The notes under the pieces: generated by a model | What the model was told of the DNA's origin: nothing | What the model saw: only the letters and a program-made list of their open reading frames with translations | The model's database searches: none | In this document: in pieces, positions 7,007 through 14,175 of the stretch | Layout: every line of letters begins with the position of its first letter | Position numbering within the stretch: the first letter of the stretch is position 1 | NCBI GenBank assembly: GCA_903858915.1 | Contig: CAIOKL010000285.1 | Location: forward strand, 1 to 14,175 | DNA length: 14,175 nt | DNA from: an uncultured Alphaproteobacteria bacterium | GTDB lineage: Bacteria; Pseudomonadota; Alphaproteobacteria; Rickettsiales; UBA1997 | Direction of reading: 5' to 3' | Translations under genes and position numbers: made by a program

Positions 7007-8269
7007 TTAGCAAGAAATTTTCTTTTTATTTGCCATATAAGTTTGTAAAGCTTGTGGAATTTCAATCGAACCATCTGCATTTTGATAATTTTCCAAAAGC
7101 GCGATGAGGGTTCTTCCGACCGCGAGCGATGAGCCATTTAAGGTGTGCGCAAAATGAGTTTTGCCATCTTTGTCCTTATATTTTATATTAGCTCGGCGCG
7201 CTTGAAAATCGCCACAATTCGAGCAACTTGAAATTTCGCGATATTTATTTTGCGATGGAAACCAAACTTCCAAATCGTAAGTTTTTTGCGCGCAAAAACC
7301 CATATCGCCCGAGCATAATAAAATTTTACGATAAGGCAAACCAAGTTTTTGCAAAACTTCGCAAGCGATATTCGTCATTCTTTCATGTTCTTGATTGGAA
7401 TTTTCTGGTGAAGTTATCGAAACTAATTCAACTTTTTTAAATTGGTGTTGGCGAATCATGCCTCGAGTGTCTTTGCCCGCCGAACCCGCTTCTCTTCTAA
7501 AGCATGGCGTGAAAGCTGTGAAGCGCATTGGTAAATCATTTTCGCTAAAAGTTTTTTTGGCAACCAAATTTACCAAAGAGACTTCGGAGGTTGGTATGAG
7601 CCAATAGCCATCGGTTGTTACGAAAGCTTCTTCGGAAAATTTAGGCAATTGTCCCGAAAATTTCATGGCTTCGGATTTTACTAAATTTGGTGGCGAAATT
7701 TCGGTGTAATTATTTGCCGTGGCGGTGTCGAGCATGAAGTTCGAAAGCGCTCTTTCGAGTCGCGCCAAATCGCCACTCAAAGTAGAAAATCGAGCTCCCG
7801 ACATTTGAGCCGATTGTTCAAAATCAAGCATTTTCAAATTTTCGCCAAGATCTTCATGAGATTTTGGAGTGAAGTCAAATTTTCTTGGCTCGCCAAATTT
7901 TTCAACTTCAATATTATCATTTTCATCCGCTCCAGCCGGCACTTCAGCGCTAGGAATGTTCGGAATATTTAAAAGTTTTTCATTAAGAATTTCTTCGCTT
8001 TCTAAATTTTTTTCGGCTTCAATCAAAAGTGCGTTAATATTTTTTGATTCCTGTAAAAAAGGCGAAGCGTCGCCATTATTTTTTTTAATAATCGCAATAT
8101 CTTGCGCCAGTTTGTTGCGCTTGGCTTGAAGCTCTTGGATTAAAAAGATTTTTTTGCGTTTTTGTTCGTCGAGAGCAAGAAGTTCTGAAGCGCGAATGCT
8201 TAATTTGCGGGCTTCCATGGCGATATCGAATTTTTCAGGATTTTCGCGAATCCATTTTATATCAATCAT
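7007..8269 (-). CDS. serS: Serine--tRNA ligase
   Basis: This 420-residue class II synthetase charges tRNA-Ser, and tRNA-Sec where present. The N-terminal tRNA-binding coiled coil covers about 1-105 (MIDIKWIRENPEKF, then charged heptads). The catalytic core follows, with motif 1 near 185-200 and the serine/ATP-site TSE at 227-229. Motif 2 covers about 250-285 (TPCFRREAG, DTRGMIRQHQF) and motif 3 about 375-396 (TLNGSSLAVGRT). Length is normal (about 425). The stop of ilvH is 14 nt upstream, placing serS in the ilvB-ilvH transcription unit. This links branched-chain synthesis and translation genes, with no obvious biochemical reason beyond operon packing. Confidence 0.97.
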   Translation of the reverse strand: MIDIKWIRENPEKFDIAMEARKLSIRASELLALDEQKRKKIFLIQELQAKRNKLAQDIAIIKKNNGDASPFLQESKNINALLIEAEKNLESEEILNEKLLNIPNIPSAEVPAGADENDNIEVEKFGEPRKFDFTPKSHEDLGENLKMLDFEQSAQMSGARFSTLSGDLARLERALSNFMLDTATANNYTEISPPNLVKSEAMKFSGQLPKFSEEAFVTTDGYWLIPTSEVSLVNLVAKKTFSENDLPMRFTAFTPCFRREAGSAGKDTRGMIRQHQFKKVELVSITSPENSNQEHERMTNIACEVLQKLGLPYRKILLCSGDMGFCAQKTYDLEVWFPSQNKYREISSCSNCGDFQARRANIKYKDKDGKTHFAHTLNGSSLAVGRTLIALLENYQNADGSIEIPQALQTYMANKKKISC

Positions 8270-8283
8270 AATATTTAAAAATT

Positions 8284-8796
8284 TTAAATTTGGTCGAGGC
8301 GTTTTTTGCCTTTAAAACCGCCAGCAATTCCCGTGCGAGAAACCGTTGCCAAGCCATAATTTTCAAGGATTTTTAAGGCTTCATCAATTTCTTTTGAAGA
8401 GCCGATAATTTCAAAAACAGTAGAATTTTCTTCGGTGTCAATAATTTGAAAACGAAAATTTTTTAAAGATTTTTGAGCATCTTCAAGTTGTTCTTGTGAA
8501 GAAATTATCTGCACTAAACATAATTCTCTTTCGATATAATCATCATTTTTGCTAAGTTCCGCGGCAGTATGAACGGGAACGATTCGGCACAATAATTTAC
8601 AAATTAAATCTACGGTTTTGTCGGTGCCAAAAGTAGTAATGGTGATGCGAGATAATTTTTTGTCTTGAGAAATTGGAGCGACCGATAAAGTTTCGATATT
8701 GTAACCGCGTGCCGAAAATAATTCGACGACTCGCGCCAACGCGCCGAACTCGTTATCAATCAAAACCGCAATTACATGTCTTCGAATTTCTGTCAT
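8284..8796 (-). CDS. ilvH: Acetolactate synthase small (regulatory) subunit
   Basis: This 170-residue regulatory subunit activates the large subunit and confers feedback inhibition by valine. The N-terminal ACT domain (about 5-80) carries N-E-F-G-A-L-A-R (15-22) and GYNIETLSVAP (31-41). Gly18 and Asn33 correspond to the E. coli IlvH residues Gly14 and Asn29 needed for valine binding, so valine sensitivity is predicted. The second domain (about 90-165) ends in the common R-T-G-I-A-G-G-F-K-G motif. Length fits the long IlvH type (often named ilvN in alphaproteobacteria). It starts 10 nt after the ilvB stop, a standard subunit pair. Confidence 0.96.
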   Translation of the reverse strand: MTEIRRHVIAVLIDNEFGALARVVELFSARGYNIETLSVAPISQDKKLSRITITTFGTDKTVDLICKLLCRIVPVHTAAELSKNDDYIERELCLVQIISSQEQLEDAQKSLKNFRFQIIDTEENSTVFEIIGSSKEIDEALKILENYGLATVSRTGIAGGFKGKKRLDQI

Positions 8797-8806
8797 AATA
8801 AATAAA

Positions 8807-10579
8807 TTAAACCGCGTTAATATCTTTGGTTACATATTGTTTTGCTTGGCTTCCGAGCAAGATTTCATTGTGCGATGAGCCTGCAGGAATCATCGGGAAA
8901 ACATTTTCCGATTTATCAACGATACAATTAAATAAAACTGGACCTTTGTGATTAATCATTTCAAGGATTTTTTCATCGAGATGGTCGGGCTTGTCGCATT
9001 CAATGCCATGAATTCCAAAGCTTTCCGCCAATTTCATAAAATTTGGAAGCGATTCCATGTAAGATTGACTTTCGCGTTTTTCGTAAACCAGCTCTTGCCA
9101 TTGGCGCACCATGCCCATGTAGCGATTATTTAAAATGAAAATTTTAACCGGCAAATTATATTGTTTAATGGTCGATAATTCTTGCATATTCATCATGAAA
9201 CTTGCGTCACCGCTAACGCAAATAACTAAATCTTGTGGATTAGCGATTTGTGCGCCAATTGCCGATGGAACGCCGTATCCCATGGTTCCAAGCCCACCCG
9301 AAGTAAGCCATTTTTTTGGCTTATCGAATTGAATATATTGCGCTGTCCACATTTGATGTTGTCCGACATCGGTTGAAACGAAAGGTTGCGCTTCTTTGGT
9401 AAAAAAATTAAGTCTTTCGATTGCGTATTCAGGCTTGATGGTTTTTTTTGAAGCTTCGTAAGATAAAGATTTTATCGATTGCCATTTTTGAATTTTTTGC
9501 CACCAATCATTGATTTCTTTGCGACGATTGCCGATTTTGCGTCGTTCGATTTCCGCAATCAAAGCTTCAATCGCATGTTTCGCGTCGGCATTTATGGCAA
9601 CATCAACTTTAATTATTTTATCGATCGAGCATTCATCGATATCGATATGAATTTTTTTAGAATTTGGAGAAAAGCCCGAAACTTTGCCGGTAACGCGATC
9701 GTCAAAGCGAGCGCCGATATTAATCATGACATCGCATTCATGCATTGCCAAGTTGGCTTCGTAGGTTCCGTGCATTCCGAGCATGCCGATAAAATGATTG
9801 TCGGTTGCGGGGAAGGCGCCTAGCCCCATCAGCGTGTTAGTAATTGGAAAACCTAAATGACGAACTAATTTTGTAAGTAATTCGCAAGCTTGATCGCCAG
9901 AATTTATGAGGCCACCGCCGACATAAAAAATTGGTTTTTTTGCCGAGACAATTAAATCAACGGCTTGAGAAATATTATCGTGGTTCAGCGAAAATTTTCT
10001 TTGTTTAACTTGATAAGATTGACGATTGATTTCAATTTTTCCTTGATAAATTCCGAAGCTATTTTGAACATCTTTTGGTACATCAATCAAAACTGGGCCA
10101 GGGCGGTTGGTTCTAGCAATATGAAAGGCTTCGTGAATTATATAACCTAAATCATTTACATTTTTTACCAAATAATTATGCTTGGTACAAGAGCGCGTTA
10201 GTCCAGTAATATCAGCCTCTTGGAAGCCATCGGTGCCGATGACGGTTGTGGCAACTTGACCAGAAAAACAAACTAAGGGAACTGAATCCATGTACGCGTC
10301 TGTAAGTCCCGTAATTGCATTGGTAGCGCCTGGACCGGAAGTAACGGTGATAACTCCAACTTTGCCAGTTGAGCGAGCGTAGCCTTCGGCAGAATGCGTG
10401 GCGGCTTGTTCGTGACGAGCAAGAATGTGAGTTATGCGGTTTTGTAAAAAAAGCGCGTCGTAAAATGGCAAAATTGCGCCACCGGGATATCCAAAAATCG
10501 TGTCAACGCCTTCGTTAATCAAGGCTTTAACTATAATTTCTGCGCCACTAAATTGATTTGTTTCTTTAAGTTTAACCAT
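8807..10579 (-). CDS. ilvB: Acetolactate synthase large (catalytic) subunit
   Basis: This 590-residue thiamine diphosphate enzyme makes acetolactate or acetohydroxybutyrate, the first common step to valine, leucine and isoleucine. The N-terminal domain shows TIFGYPGGAILPFYDAL (27-43) and the TPP-activating Glu57 in RHEQAA. The central FAD domain contains ARFDDRVTGK. The C-terminal TPP domain contains GDASFMMN (about 457-464) and ILNNRYMGMVRQWQ, the GDG-to-NN metal/TPP motif with Ala in the third position. Length is normal. Nothing in the visible sequence suggests inactivity. It leads the ilvB-ilvH-serS unit and is divergent from fabZ. Its presence means the organism keeps at least part of branched-chain amino acid synthesis, which Rickettsia lacks. 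Confidence 0.97.
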   Translation of the reverse strand: MVKLKETNQFSGAEIIVKALINEGVDTIFGYPGGAILPFYDALFLQNRITHILARHEQAATHSAEGYARSTGKVGVITVTSGPGATNAITGLTDAYMDSVPLVCFSGQVATTVIGTDGFQEADITGLTRSCTKHNYLVKNVNDLGYIIHEAFHIARTNRPGPVLIDVPKDVQNSFGIYQGKIEINRQSYQVKQRKFSLNHDNISQAVDLIVSAKKPIFYVGGGLINSGDQACELLTKLVRHLGFPITNTLMGLGAFPATDNHFIGMLGMHGTYEANLAMHECDVMINIGARFDDRVTGKVSGFSPNSKKIHIDIDECSIDKIIKVDVAINADAKHAIEALIAEIERRKIGNRRKEINDWWQKIQKWQSIKSLSYEASKKTIKPEYAIERLNFFTKEAQPFVSTDVGQHQMWTAQYIQFDKPKKWLTSGGLGTMGYGVPSAIGAQIANPQDLVICVSGDASFMMNMQELSTIKQYNLPVKIFILNNRYMGMVRQWQELVYEKRESQSYMESLPNFMKLAESFGIHGIECDKPDHLDEKILEMINHKGPVLFNCIVDKSENVFPMIPAGSSHNEILLGSQAKQYVTKDINAV

Positions 10580-10612
10580 TGATAAAAATATTTACAAATT
10601 CCTGATTGATTT

Positions 10613-10642
10613 AATTTAATCATTTAAAACTTTTGTGTTCAA
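10613..10642 (-). promoter_or_regulatory. Candidate ilvB promoter
   Basis: On the minus strand TTGAAC (10642-10637), an 18-nt spacer and TAAATT (10618-10613) lie 34 nt or more upstream of the ilvB ATG. It fits a sigma-70 pattern imperfectly and sits in the 138-bp divergent region shared with fabZ. I see no leader peptide or attenuator hairpin in the short leader. Confidence 0.4.
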
Positions 10643-10717
10643 GTAAAAAATTGAATTTGATTTTATGGTTTTTTGATTATAAATTGTTCAATTATCTTAA
10701 TTATACATGTAAAATTT

Positions 10718-11176
10718 ATGAGCTCAGTAATTAATATTGAAAAAATTCTTAAGTCATTGCCACATCGTTATCCAATGCTTTTGGTTGATAAAGTTGTGAG
10801 TCTCGAGCCGGGAAAAAATATTGTCGCTATTAAAAATGTAACTTTTAATGAGCCACATTTTTTAGGACATTTTCCGGATCATCCAATTATGCCGGGCGTT
10901 CTTATCATTGAAGCGATGGCACAAGCGGGAGCCTTGATGGTTACTTGTCATGATAATTTTAAAGCCGAAGAAAAATTGGTTTATTTTATGTCGATTGACG
11001 GTGCCAAATTTAGAAAACCTGTAATCCCCGGTGATGTTTTAGAGCTTAGAATAGAAGCTTTACAAAATCGTGGTGCGGTTTGGAAACTTGGTGCAAGCGC
11101 TTTTGTTGATGGTCAAAAAGTCTCCGAAGCGCAACTTTCAGCCATGATTGTTGATAAAGATAAAAAAATTGTTTAA
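10718..11176 (+). CDS. fabZ: 3-hydroxyacyl-[acyl-carrier-protein] dehydratase FabZ
   Basis: This 152-residue hot-dog-fold enzyme dehydrates 3-hydroxyacyl-ACP in fatty acid elongation. Family motifs are LPHRYPMLLVDKV (14-26) and the active-site helix region GHFPDHPIMPGVLIIEAMAQ (50-69). His51 and Glu65 are the catalytic pair, with the same 14-residue spacing as His49/Glu63 of P. aeruginosa FabZ. I chose ATG 10718 because M-S-S-V-I-N-I-E-K-I-L fits the family N-terminus. An in-frame ATG at 10673 would add 15 hydrophobic residues that the family lacks. It is followed after 2 nt by lpxA, the usual pairing in which FabZ and LpxA compete for 3-hydroxyacyl-ACP. Confidence 0.97.
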   Translation: MSSVINIEKILKSLPHRYPMLLVDKVVSLEPGKNIVAIKNVTFNEPHFLGHFPDHPIMPGVLIIEAMAQAGALMVTCHDNFKAEEKLVYFMSIDGAKFRKPVIPGDVLELRIEALQNRGAVWKLGASAFVDGQKVSEAQLSAMIVDKDKKIV

Positions 11177-11178
11177 AC

Positions 11179-11988
11179 ATGATTCATAAAACTGCCATCG
11201 TAAGTGATAAAGCGCAAATTTCTAAAAATGTTGAAATTGGCGCTTTTTGTGTTGTTGGAGATAATGTTAAAATCGGCGAAGGAACGGTTTTAAAAAGCCA
11301 TGTTGTAATTGATGGCGACACTACAATCGGTAAGAATAATACGATTTTTCCATTTGCAACCGTCGGTTTGGTTCCGCAAGATTTAAAATTTGCGGGCGAA
11401 AATTCGCAATTAATAATCGGCGACAATAACACCATCCGCGAGCATGTCACGATTCATCTTGGCACTAAAGACGGTGGCATGATTACTAAAATCGGCAATA
11501 ATTGTTTGTTGATGGTTGGAGTTCATGTTGCTCACGATTGTTTAATCGGCGACAATGTCATTTTGGCCAACAATGCCACGCTTGCTGGGCATGTTCAAAT
11601 CGATGATAATGTTGTGATTGGCGGTTTGTCGGCAGTTCACCAATTCGTTAGAATTGGCAAGGGAGCGATGATTGGAGGCATGTCGGGCGTTGAAAATGAT
11701 GTTATTCCTTTTGGTTTGGTAATGGGCGAAAGAGCGCATTTGGCTGGAATAAATTTGGTTGGCATGAAACGCCAAAATATTTCGCGCGATGAAATTCACG
11801 CTTTGCGAAATTTTTATAAACAAGTTTTTGAAAATGACGGAGATGCCAATTTTCTTAATCGAGTAACCGAAGTCTCTCAAGATTTTTCTCAAAATTCCAC
11901 GATTCAAGAAGTGATGAATTTCATAAATTCCGAAACCTCTCGTTCATTTTGTAAACCCAAAAATATAAATCCAAATCCAAATGCGTGA
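11179..11988 (+). CDS. lpxA: Acyl-ACP--UDP-N-acetylglucosamine O-acyltransferase LpxA
   Basis: This 269-residue cytoplasmic trimeric enzyme catalyses the first step of lipid A synthesis. Left-handed beta-helix hexapeptide repeats fill about 1-185 (VEIGAFCVVGDNVKIGEGT, then repeated I-G-x-N). The catalytic His119 lies in HVAHDC, matching His125 of E. coli LpxA. Gly167 aligns with the E. coli acyl-chain ruler Gly173, predicting preference for a long (about C14) hydroxyacyl chain, which is inference. The helical C-terminal domain starts at L-A-G-I-N-L-V-G-M-K-R (188-198). lpxD is not directly upstream of fabZ as it often is, and lpxB does not follow. The last 8 bases overlap the next gene. Confidence 0.97.
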   Translation: MIHKTAIVSDKAQISKNVEIGAFCVVGDNVKIGEGTVLKSHVVIDGDTTIGKNNTIFPFATVGLVPQDLKFAGENSQLIIGDNNTIREHVTIHLGTKDGGMITKIGNNCLLMVGVHVAHDCLIGDNVILANNATLAGHVQIDDNVVIGGLSAVHQFVRIGKGAMIGGMSGVENDVIPFGLVMGERAHLAGINLVGMKRQNISRDEIHALRNFYKQVFENDGDANFLNRVTEVSQDFSQNSTIQEVMNFINSETSRSFCKPKNINPNPNA

Positions 11989-12694
11989 AATTTGTCTTGA
12001 TACCGAAACCACTGGCCTAGACCCCAAAGACGGACACAAAATTATCGAAATCGCGTGCTTCGAATTAATTAATAAAGTGAAAACCGGAAAAGTTTTTCAT
12101 AGTTTTGTAAATCCGCGTCGCGATGTTCCGCAAGAAGCCTTCAGAATCCATGGAATTTCTAGTGAATTTTTAAAAGATAAGCCAACTTTTGATTTGGTGG
12201 CGGATAAATTTTTAGATTTTATCGGCGATGATATTTTGGTTATTCACAATGCTTCATTTGATATAAAATTTTTGAATTTTGAACTAAATATTCTAAGAAA
12301 AAAAACCTTGGAAATGTCTCGCGTTGTTGATAGTTTGATGCTTGCGCGTAAAAAATTTCCGGGTGGACAAAATTCTCTCGATGCGCTTTGTAAAAGATTT
12401 AATCTCGATTTATCAAAACGCGAAAAACATGGCGCCATGATTGATACCGAATTATTATGCGATGTCTACATTGAGTTGATGGGCGGGGCGCAAGAAGGTT
12501 TTGGATTTGATAATATTAAAAAAAATGATGCGACAAAAAATAATCAAATAATTGATTTGGTGGCAATAAAAAATAATAAAAAAATCATTCCCGCGCGCAA
12601 TTTTGAGTTGTCGAGCGAGGAGTTGAGAGAGCATGAAGAGTTTATTAAACTAAACTTCAAAACTACTTTTTGGAATAACGCATCCACTGATTAA
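11981..12694 (+). CDS. dnaQ: DnaQ-family 3'-5' exonuclease (DNA polymerase III epsilon subunit)
   Basis: This 237-residue proofreading exonuclease shows all three Exo motifs of the DEDDh type. Exo I is L-D-T-E-T-T-G (Asp7, Glu9). Exo II is HNASFD (89-94, Asp94). Exo III is KHGAMIDTELL (149-159, His150, Asp155). After about residue 170 a lysine/asparagine-rich linker leads to a short tail (S-S-E-E-L-R-E-H-E-E-F), which in E. coli epsilon binds the polymerase alpha subunit. Length fits bacterial epsilon. The ATG overlaps the lpxA stop by 8 nt (ATGCGTGA), implying translational coupling. Its stop codon lies inside a 9-bp hairpin. Confidence 0.94.
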   Translation: MREICLDTETTGLDPKDGHKIIEIACFELINKVKTGKVFHSFVNPRRDVPQEAFRIHGISSEFLKDKPTFDLVADKFLDFIGDDILVIHNASFDIKFLNFELNILRKKTLEMSRVVDSLMLARKKFPGGQNSLDALCKRFNLDLSKREKHGAMIDTELLCDVYIELMGGAQEGFGFDNIKKNDATKNNQIIDLVAIKNNKKIIPARNFELSSEELREHEEFIKLNFKTTFWNNASTD

Positions 12695-12760
12695 ATTTGC
12701 TAAAGCAAATTTAGCTTTGAGTTGAATCGCTTCACGGCGAGTAAATCGCCGTATTCGCGA
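12692..12760. repeat. Two hairpins after dnaQ, possible second palindromic element
   Basis: The first hairpin is TAAATTTGC (12692-12700), TAAA, GCAAATTTA (12705-12713), perfect over 9 bp and containing the dnaQ stop codon. The second is ACGGCGA (12734-12740), GTAAA, TCGCCGT (12746-12752), extended outward by TCGC (12727-12730) with GCGA (12757-12760). No T-run follows either, so neither is a clear intrinsic terminator on the plus strand. The sequence AGCTTTGAG right after the first hairpin also follows the central hairpin of the element at 30-157, hinting at a shared repeat family. Confidence 0.55.
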
Positions 12761-12771
12761 TGAGATTTGGG

Positions 12772-12800
12772 TTTTATAGAATTGGAAACTTTATTATAAT
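12772..12800 (+). promoter_or_regulatory. Candidate comEC promoter
   Basis: A perfect TATAAT (12795-12800) lies 59 nt before the comEC ATG. The matching -35 position at 17-nt spacing is TTTTAT (12772-12777), which is poor. The leader to 12860 shows no Shine-Dalgarno sequence and no strong hairpin. Confidence 0.4.
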
Positions 12801-12859
12801 GCACTTTAAATTAAAATAACAAAAAACTAACAAACCCTTTAACCCGCTTCACCGCAAAC

Positions 12860-14175
12860 ATGAAACCGACAACAATCATCAAAAACATTTTCGATTCCGA
12901 GCGATTAAATTTTATTTTTTACGCAATTTTACTATTCATTTTAGGTTGCGCATTTTACATTTTTTTCGAAAAAAATTGTGATTATTTTTTACAATTTTTC
13001 ATGCTAATATTTGGTTTTTTAATTCTGCTTTGGAGCCTTGATTCCAAATCAACGCGCGCGGTTTTTTATGCAACATTAATAATTTTTATTTCAGGAATTT
13101 TTTATAGTAAATTTTATATAAAATATTTTTCAAAAAATGAAGTTTTCACGCAAAAATTATACCTAAAAGGTGAGGGTAAAATTATCGGTTTGAAAGAATT
13201 TTATAATCCGGTAAATCATAATTTTGGAGTTAATATTTTGCTGGATAATTTAACTCTCAATAAATTAAATTTTCAAAATAATAAAATTGATAAAGCCAAT
13301 AATAAGAAGGTTAAAAAGGCGAAGAAGATTAAAAAGAAAAAGCACAAAATTAAAAAAAAATCGAAAGAAAAAATCAAAAAATCTTCGCAAAAAATTTCTA
13401 AAACACAAATTAAAAAACAACAAGCTTTTGCCAAAAAAATTTATAAAAATTATGTAAATATCGGCAATTATCAAGAAATCGATCGCAATTTTTTAGATTT
13501 TAAAAAATATAATTTTAGTCAAAATTGGCTTGCGCAAAATAATGAATTTATTCTCAAAAATTCTCCGCAAAAAATTTCGTTAAATCTCGCCAAACAATCA
13601 ACAAAATTTAATATTAATGACATTATAAAATTTAATGCAGTCTTAGAGCCTCTTGATTTTCCAGATTTCAAAGAAAGTTACGATTTGAAGTTAAGTGCGC
13701 GCACAAAAAACATTCAAGCCTTTGGATTTTTTATGGGTGCGCCACAAATTATTCAGCAAAATCAAATCAATTCTACGGATTCGTGGTTTTTAAATTTGCG
13801 CGAAATTATTCGTCAAAAAATTCTTAATAATTTGAGCGGAGATGTTGCCAATATTGCTTTGGCGTTACTAATTGGCGAACAAAAACAAATTTCAAAAAAT
13901 TTACTTACCGCCATTCGTAATTCGGGTTTGTCGCATTTATTATCGATTTCGGGCTTTCATTTATCGTTGGCGAGCGCAATTTTTTTTGTGAGTATTCGCT
14001 GGCTTTTGGTGCGCATTGAATATATCGCTTTGCGATTTGATATTAAAAAAATTTCGGCGATTTTTGCAATTTTTGCCAGCTATTTTTACTTAAAAATTGC
14101 CGACGCGCCTTTGCCGGCGCAACGGGCTTTAATCATGGTTTGGATGGTGATGTTGAGTTTGTTAATTAATCGTAA
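12860..14175 (+). CDS. comEC: ComEC/Rec2-type DNA uptake channel protein, 3' end cut by window
   Basis: An open frame of 438 codons starts at ATG 12860 and runs past the window end without a stop. ComEC is the inner-membrane channel carrying transforming single-stranded DNA into the cytoplasm. Two to three N-terminal membrane segments (about 17-36, 43-61 and 66-86) lead into an extracytoplasmic OB-fold/DUF4131-like region (about 95-300), ending in the family stretch D-I-I-K-F-N-A-V-L-E-P and A-F-G-F-F-M-G. The competence domain begins with A-L-A-L-L-I-G-E (333-340) and shows the hallmark GLSHLLSISGFHLSLAS (356-372), followed by hydrophobic helices. A lysine-rich insertion splits the OB-fold region. 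The metallo-beta-lactamase domain, if present, would lie beyond the window. Confidence 0.9.
   Translation, partial: MKPTTIIKNIFDSERLNFIFYAILLFILGCAFYIFFEKNCDYFLQFFMLIFGFLILLWSLDSKSTRAVFYATLIIFISGIFYSKFYIKYFSKNEVFTQKLYLKGEGKIIGLKEFYNPVNHNFGVNILLDNLTLNKLNFQNNKIDKANNKKVKKAKKIKKKKHKIKKKSKEKIKKSSQKISKTQIKKQQAFAKKIYKNYVNIGNYQEIDRNFLDFKKYNFSQNWLAQNNEFILKNSPQKISLNLAKQSTKFNINDIIKFNAVLEPLDFPDFKESYDLKLSARTKNIQAFGFFMGAPQIIQQNQINSTDSWFLNLREIIRQKILNNLSGDVANIALALLIGEQKQISKNLLTAIRNSGLSHLLSISGFHLSLASAIFFVSIRWLLVRIEYIALRFDIKKISAIFAIFASYFYLKIADAPLPAQRALIMVWMVMLSLLINR
13283..13447 (+). other. Lysine-rich insertion within the ComEC N-terminal domain
   Basis: Residues 142-196 of the ComEC frame contain 27 lysines in 55 residues (for example KKAKKIKKKKHKIKKKSKEK), with few acidic or hydrophobic residues. 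It interrupts the DUF4131/OB-fold region between a strand-like V-N-I-L-L-D-N-L-T-L and the segment leading to D-I-I-K-F-N-A-V-L. The reading frame is open through it and family sequence resumes in frame, so it is an in-frame insertion. By topology it would be extracytoplasmic, where it could bind incoming DNA. That function is inference. Confidence 0.8.

Noticed and set aside
9479..9823. 114-codon plus-strand ORF opposite ilvB
   Set aside because: It is antisense to a conserved enzyme and resembles no known protein.
11542..11907. 121-codon minus-strand ORF opposite lpxA
   Set aside because: It is a shadow of lpxA codon periodicity; LpxA motifs are unambiguous on the plus strand.
13283..13447. 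ComEC lysine-rich insertion as an in-frame RPE insertion
   Set aside because: The DNA is A-rich and not palindromic, so it lacks the defining symmetry of such elements.
13265..13474. Minus-strand ORF rich in Phe/Leu opposite comEC
   Set aside because: It is the antisense of the lysine-rich A-rich stretch and has only low-complexity composition.
1..14175. CRISPR array, transposase, phage or toxin-antitoxin module
   Set aside because: No regularly spaced repeats, no transposase or integrase motifs, and no plausible toxin-antitoxin pair were seen on either strand.

Overview
This window looks like a piece of an AT-rich (roughly one third G+C by eye) alphaproteobacterial chromosome. The evidence is the fabZ-lpxA lipid A block, SecF, an FeS-type bacterial cryptochrome/photolyase homologue, a long ilvH-type acetolactate synthase small subunit, ankyrin-type repeats, and a long palindromic repeat of the kind known from Rickettsiales. 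The genus cannot be fixed from sequence alone. Retained branched-chain amino acid synthesis and a photolyase argue against a strongly reduced obligate intracellular Rickettsia. The ankyrin-like protein and the palindromic element point towards host-associated relatives. None of the starts I checked has a convincing Shine-Dalgarno sequence.

Layout. Positions 1-382 hold a 128-nt quasi-palindrome abutting a tRNA-Gln(UUG) gene on the minus strand, with a near-consensus promoter. Positions 383-2725 (minus) hold a photolyase/cryptochrome gene broken by a one-base frameshift in an A7 run, followed after one base by a ThiF/MoeB-type E1-like enzyme. Positions 2768-4159 (plus) hold a TIGR01777 NAD-dependent epimerase-like protein and a small predicted periplasmic protein with a duplicated C-x6-C motif, which I do not recognise. 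Positions 4260-5648 (minus) encode an ankyrin-like protein with a 48-residue duplication.

Positions 5707-10579 (minus) are a housekeeping block transcribed as ilvB, ilvH, serS, rpsT, secF. It makes acetolactate for valine/leucine/isoleucine, charges tRNA-Ser, supplies ribosomal protein S20 and provides a Sec accessory subunit. From the divergent region at 10580-10717 the plus strand carries fabZ, lpxA and a dnaQ-family exonuclease gene as a very tight operon (2-nt gap, then 8-nt overlap). After a hairpin-rich spacer, a comEC/rec2 gene begins at 12860 and runs off the window. Its N-terminal extracytoplasmic domain carries a very lysine-rich insertion.

I found no CRISPR array, transposase, phage module or clear defence system. 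The items most worth a second look are the frameshifted photolyase at an A_AAA_AAT slippery site, the tandem-motif secreted protein, the lysine-rich ComEC insertion, the tRNA-abutting palindromic element with a possible relative at 12692, and the duplication in the ankyrin-like protein.
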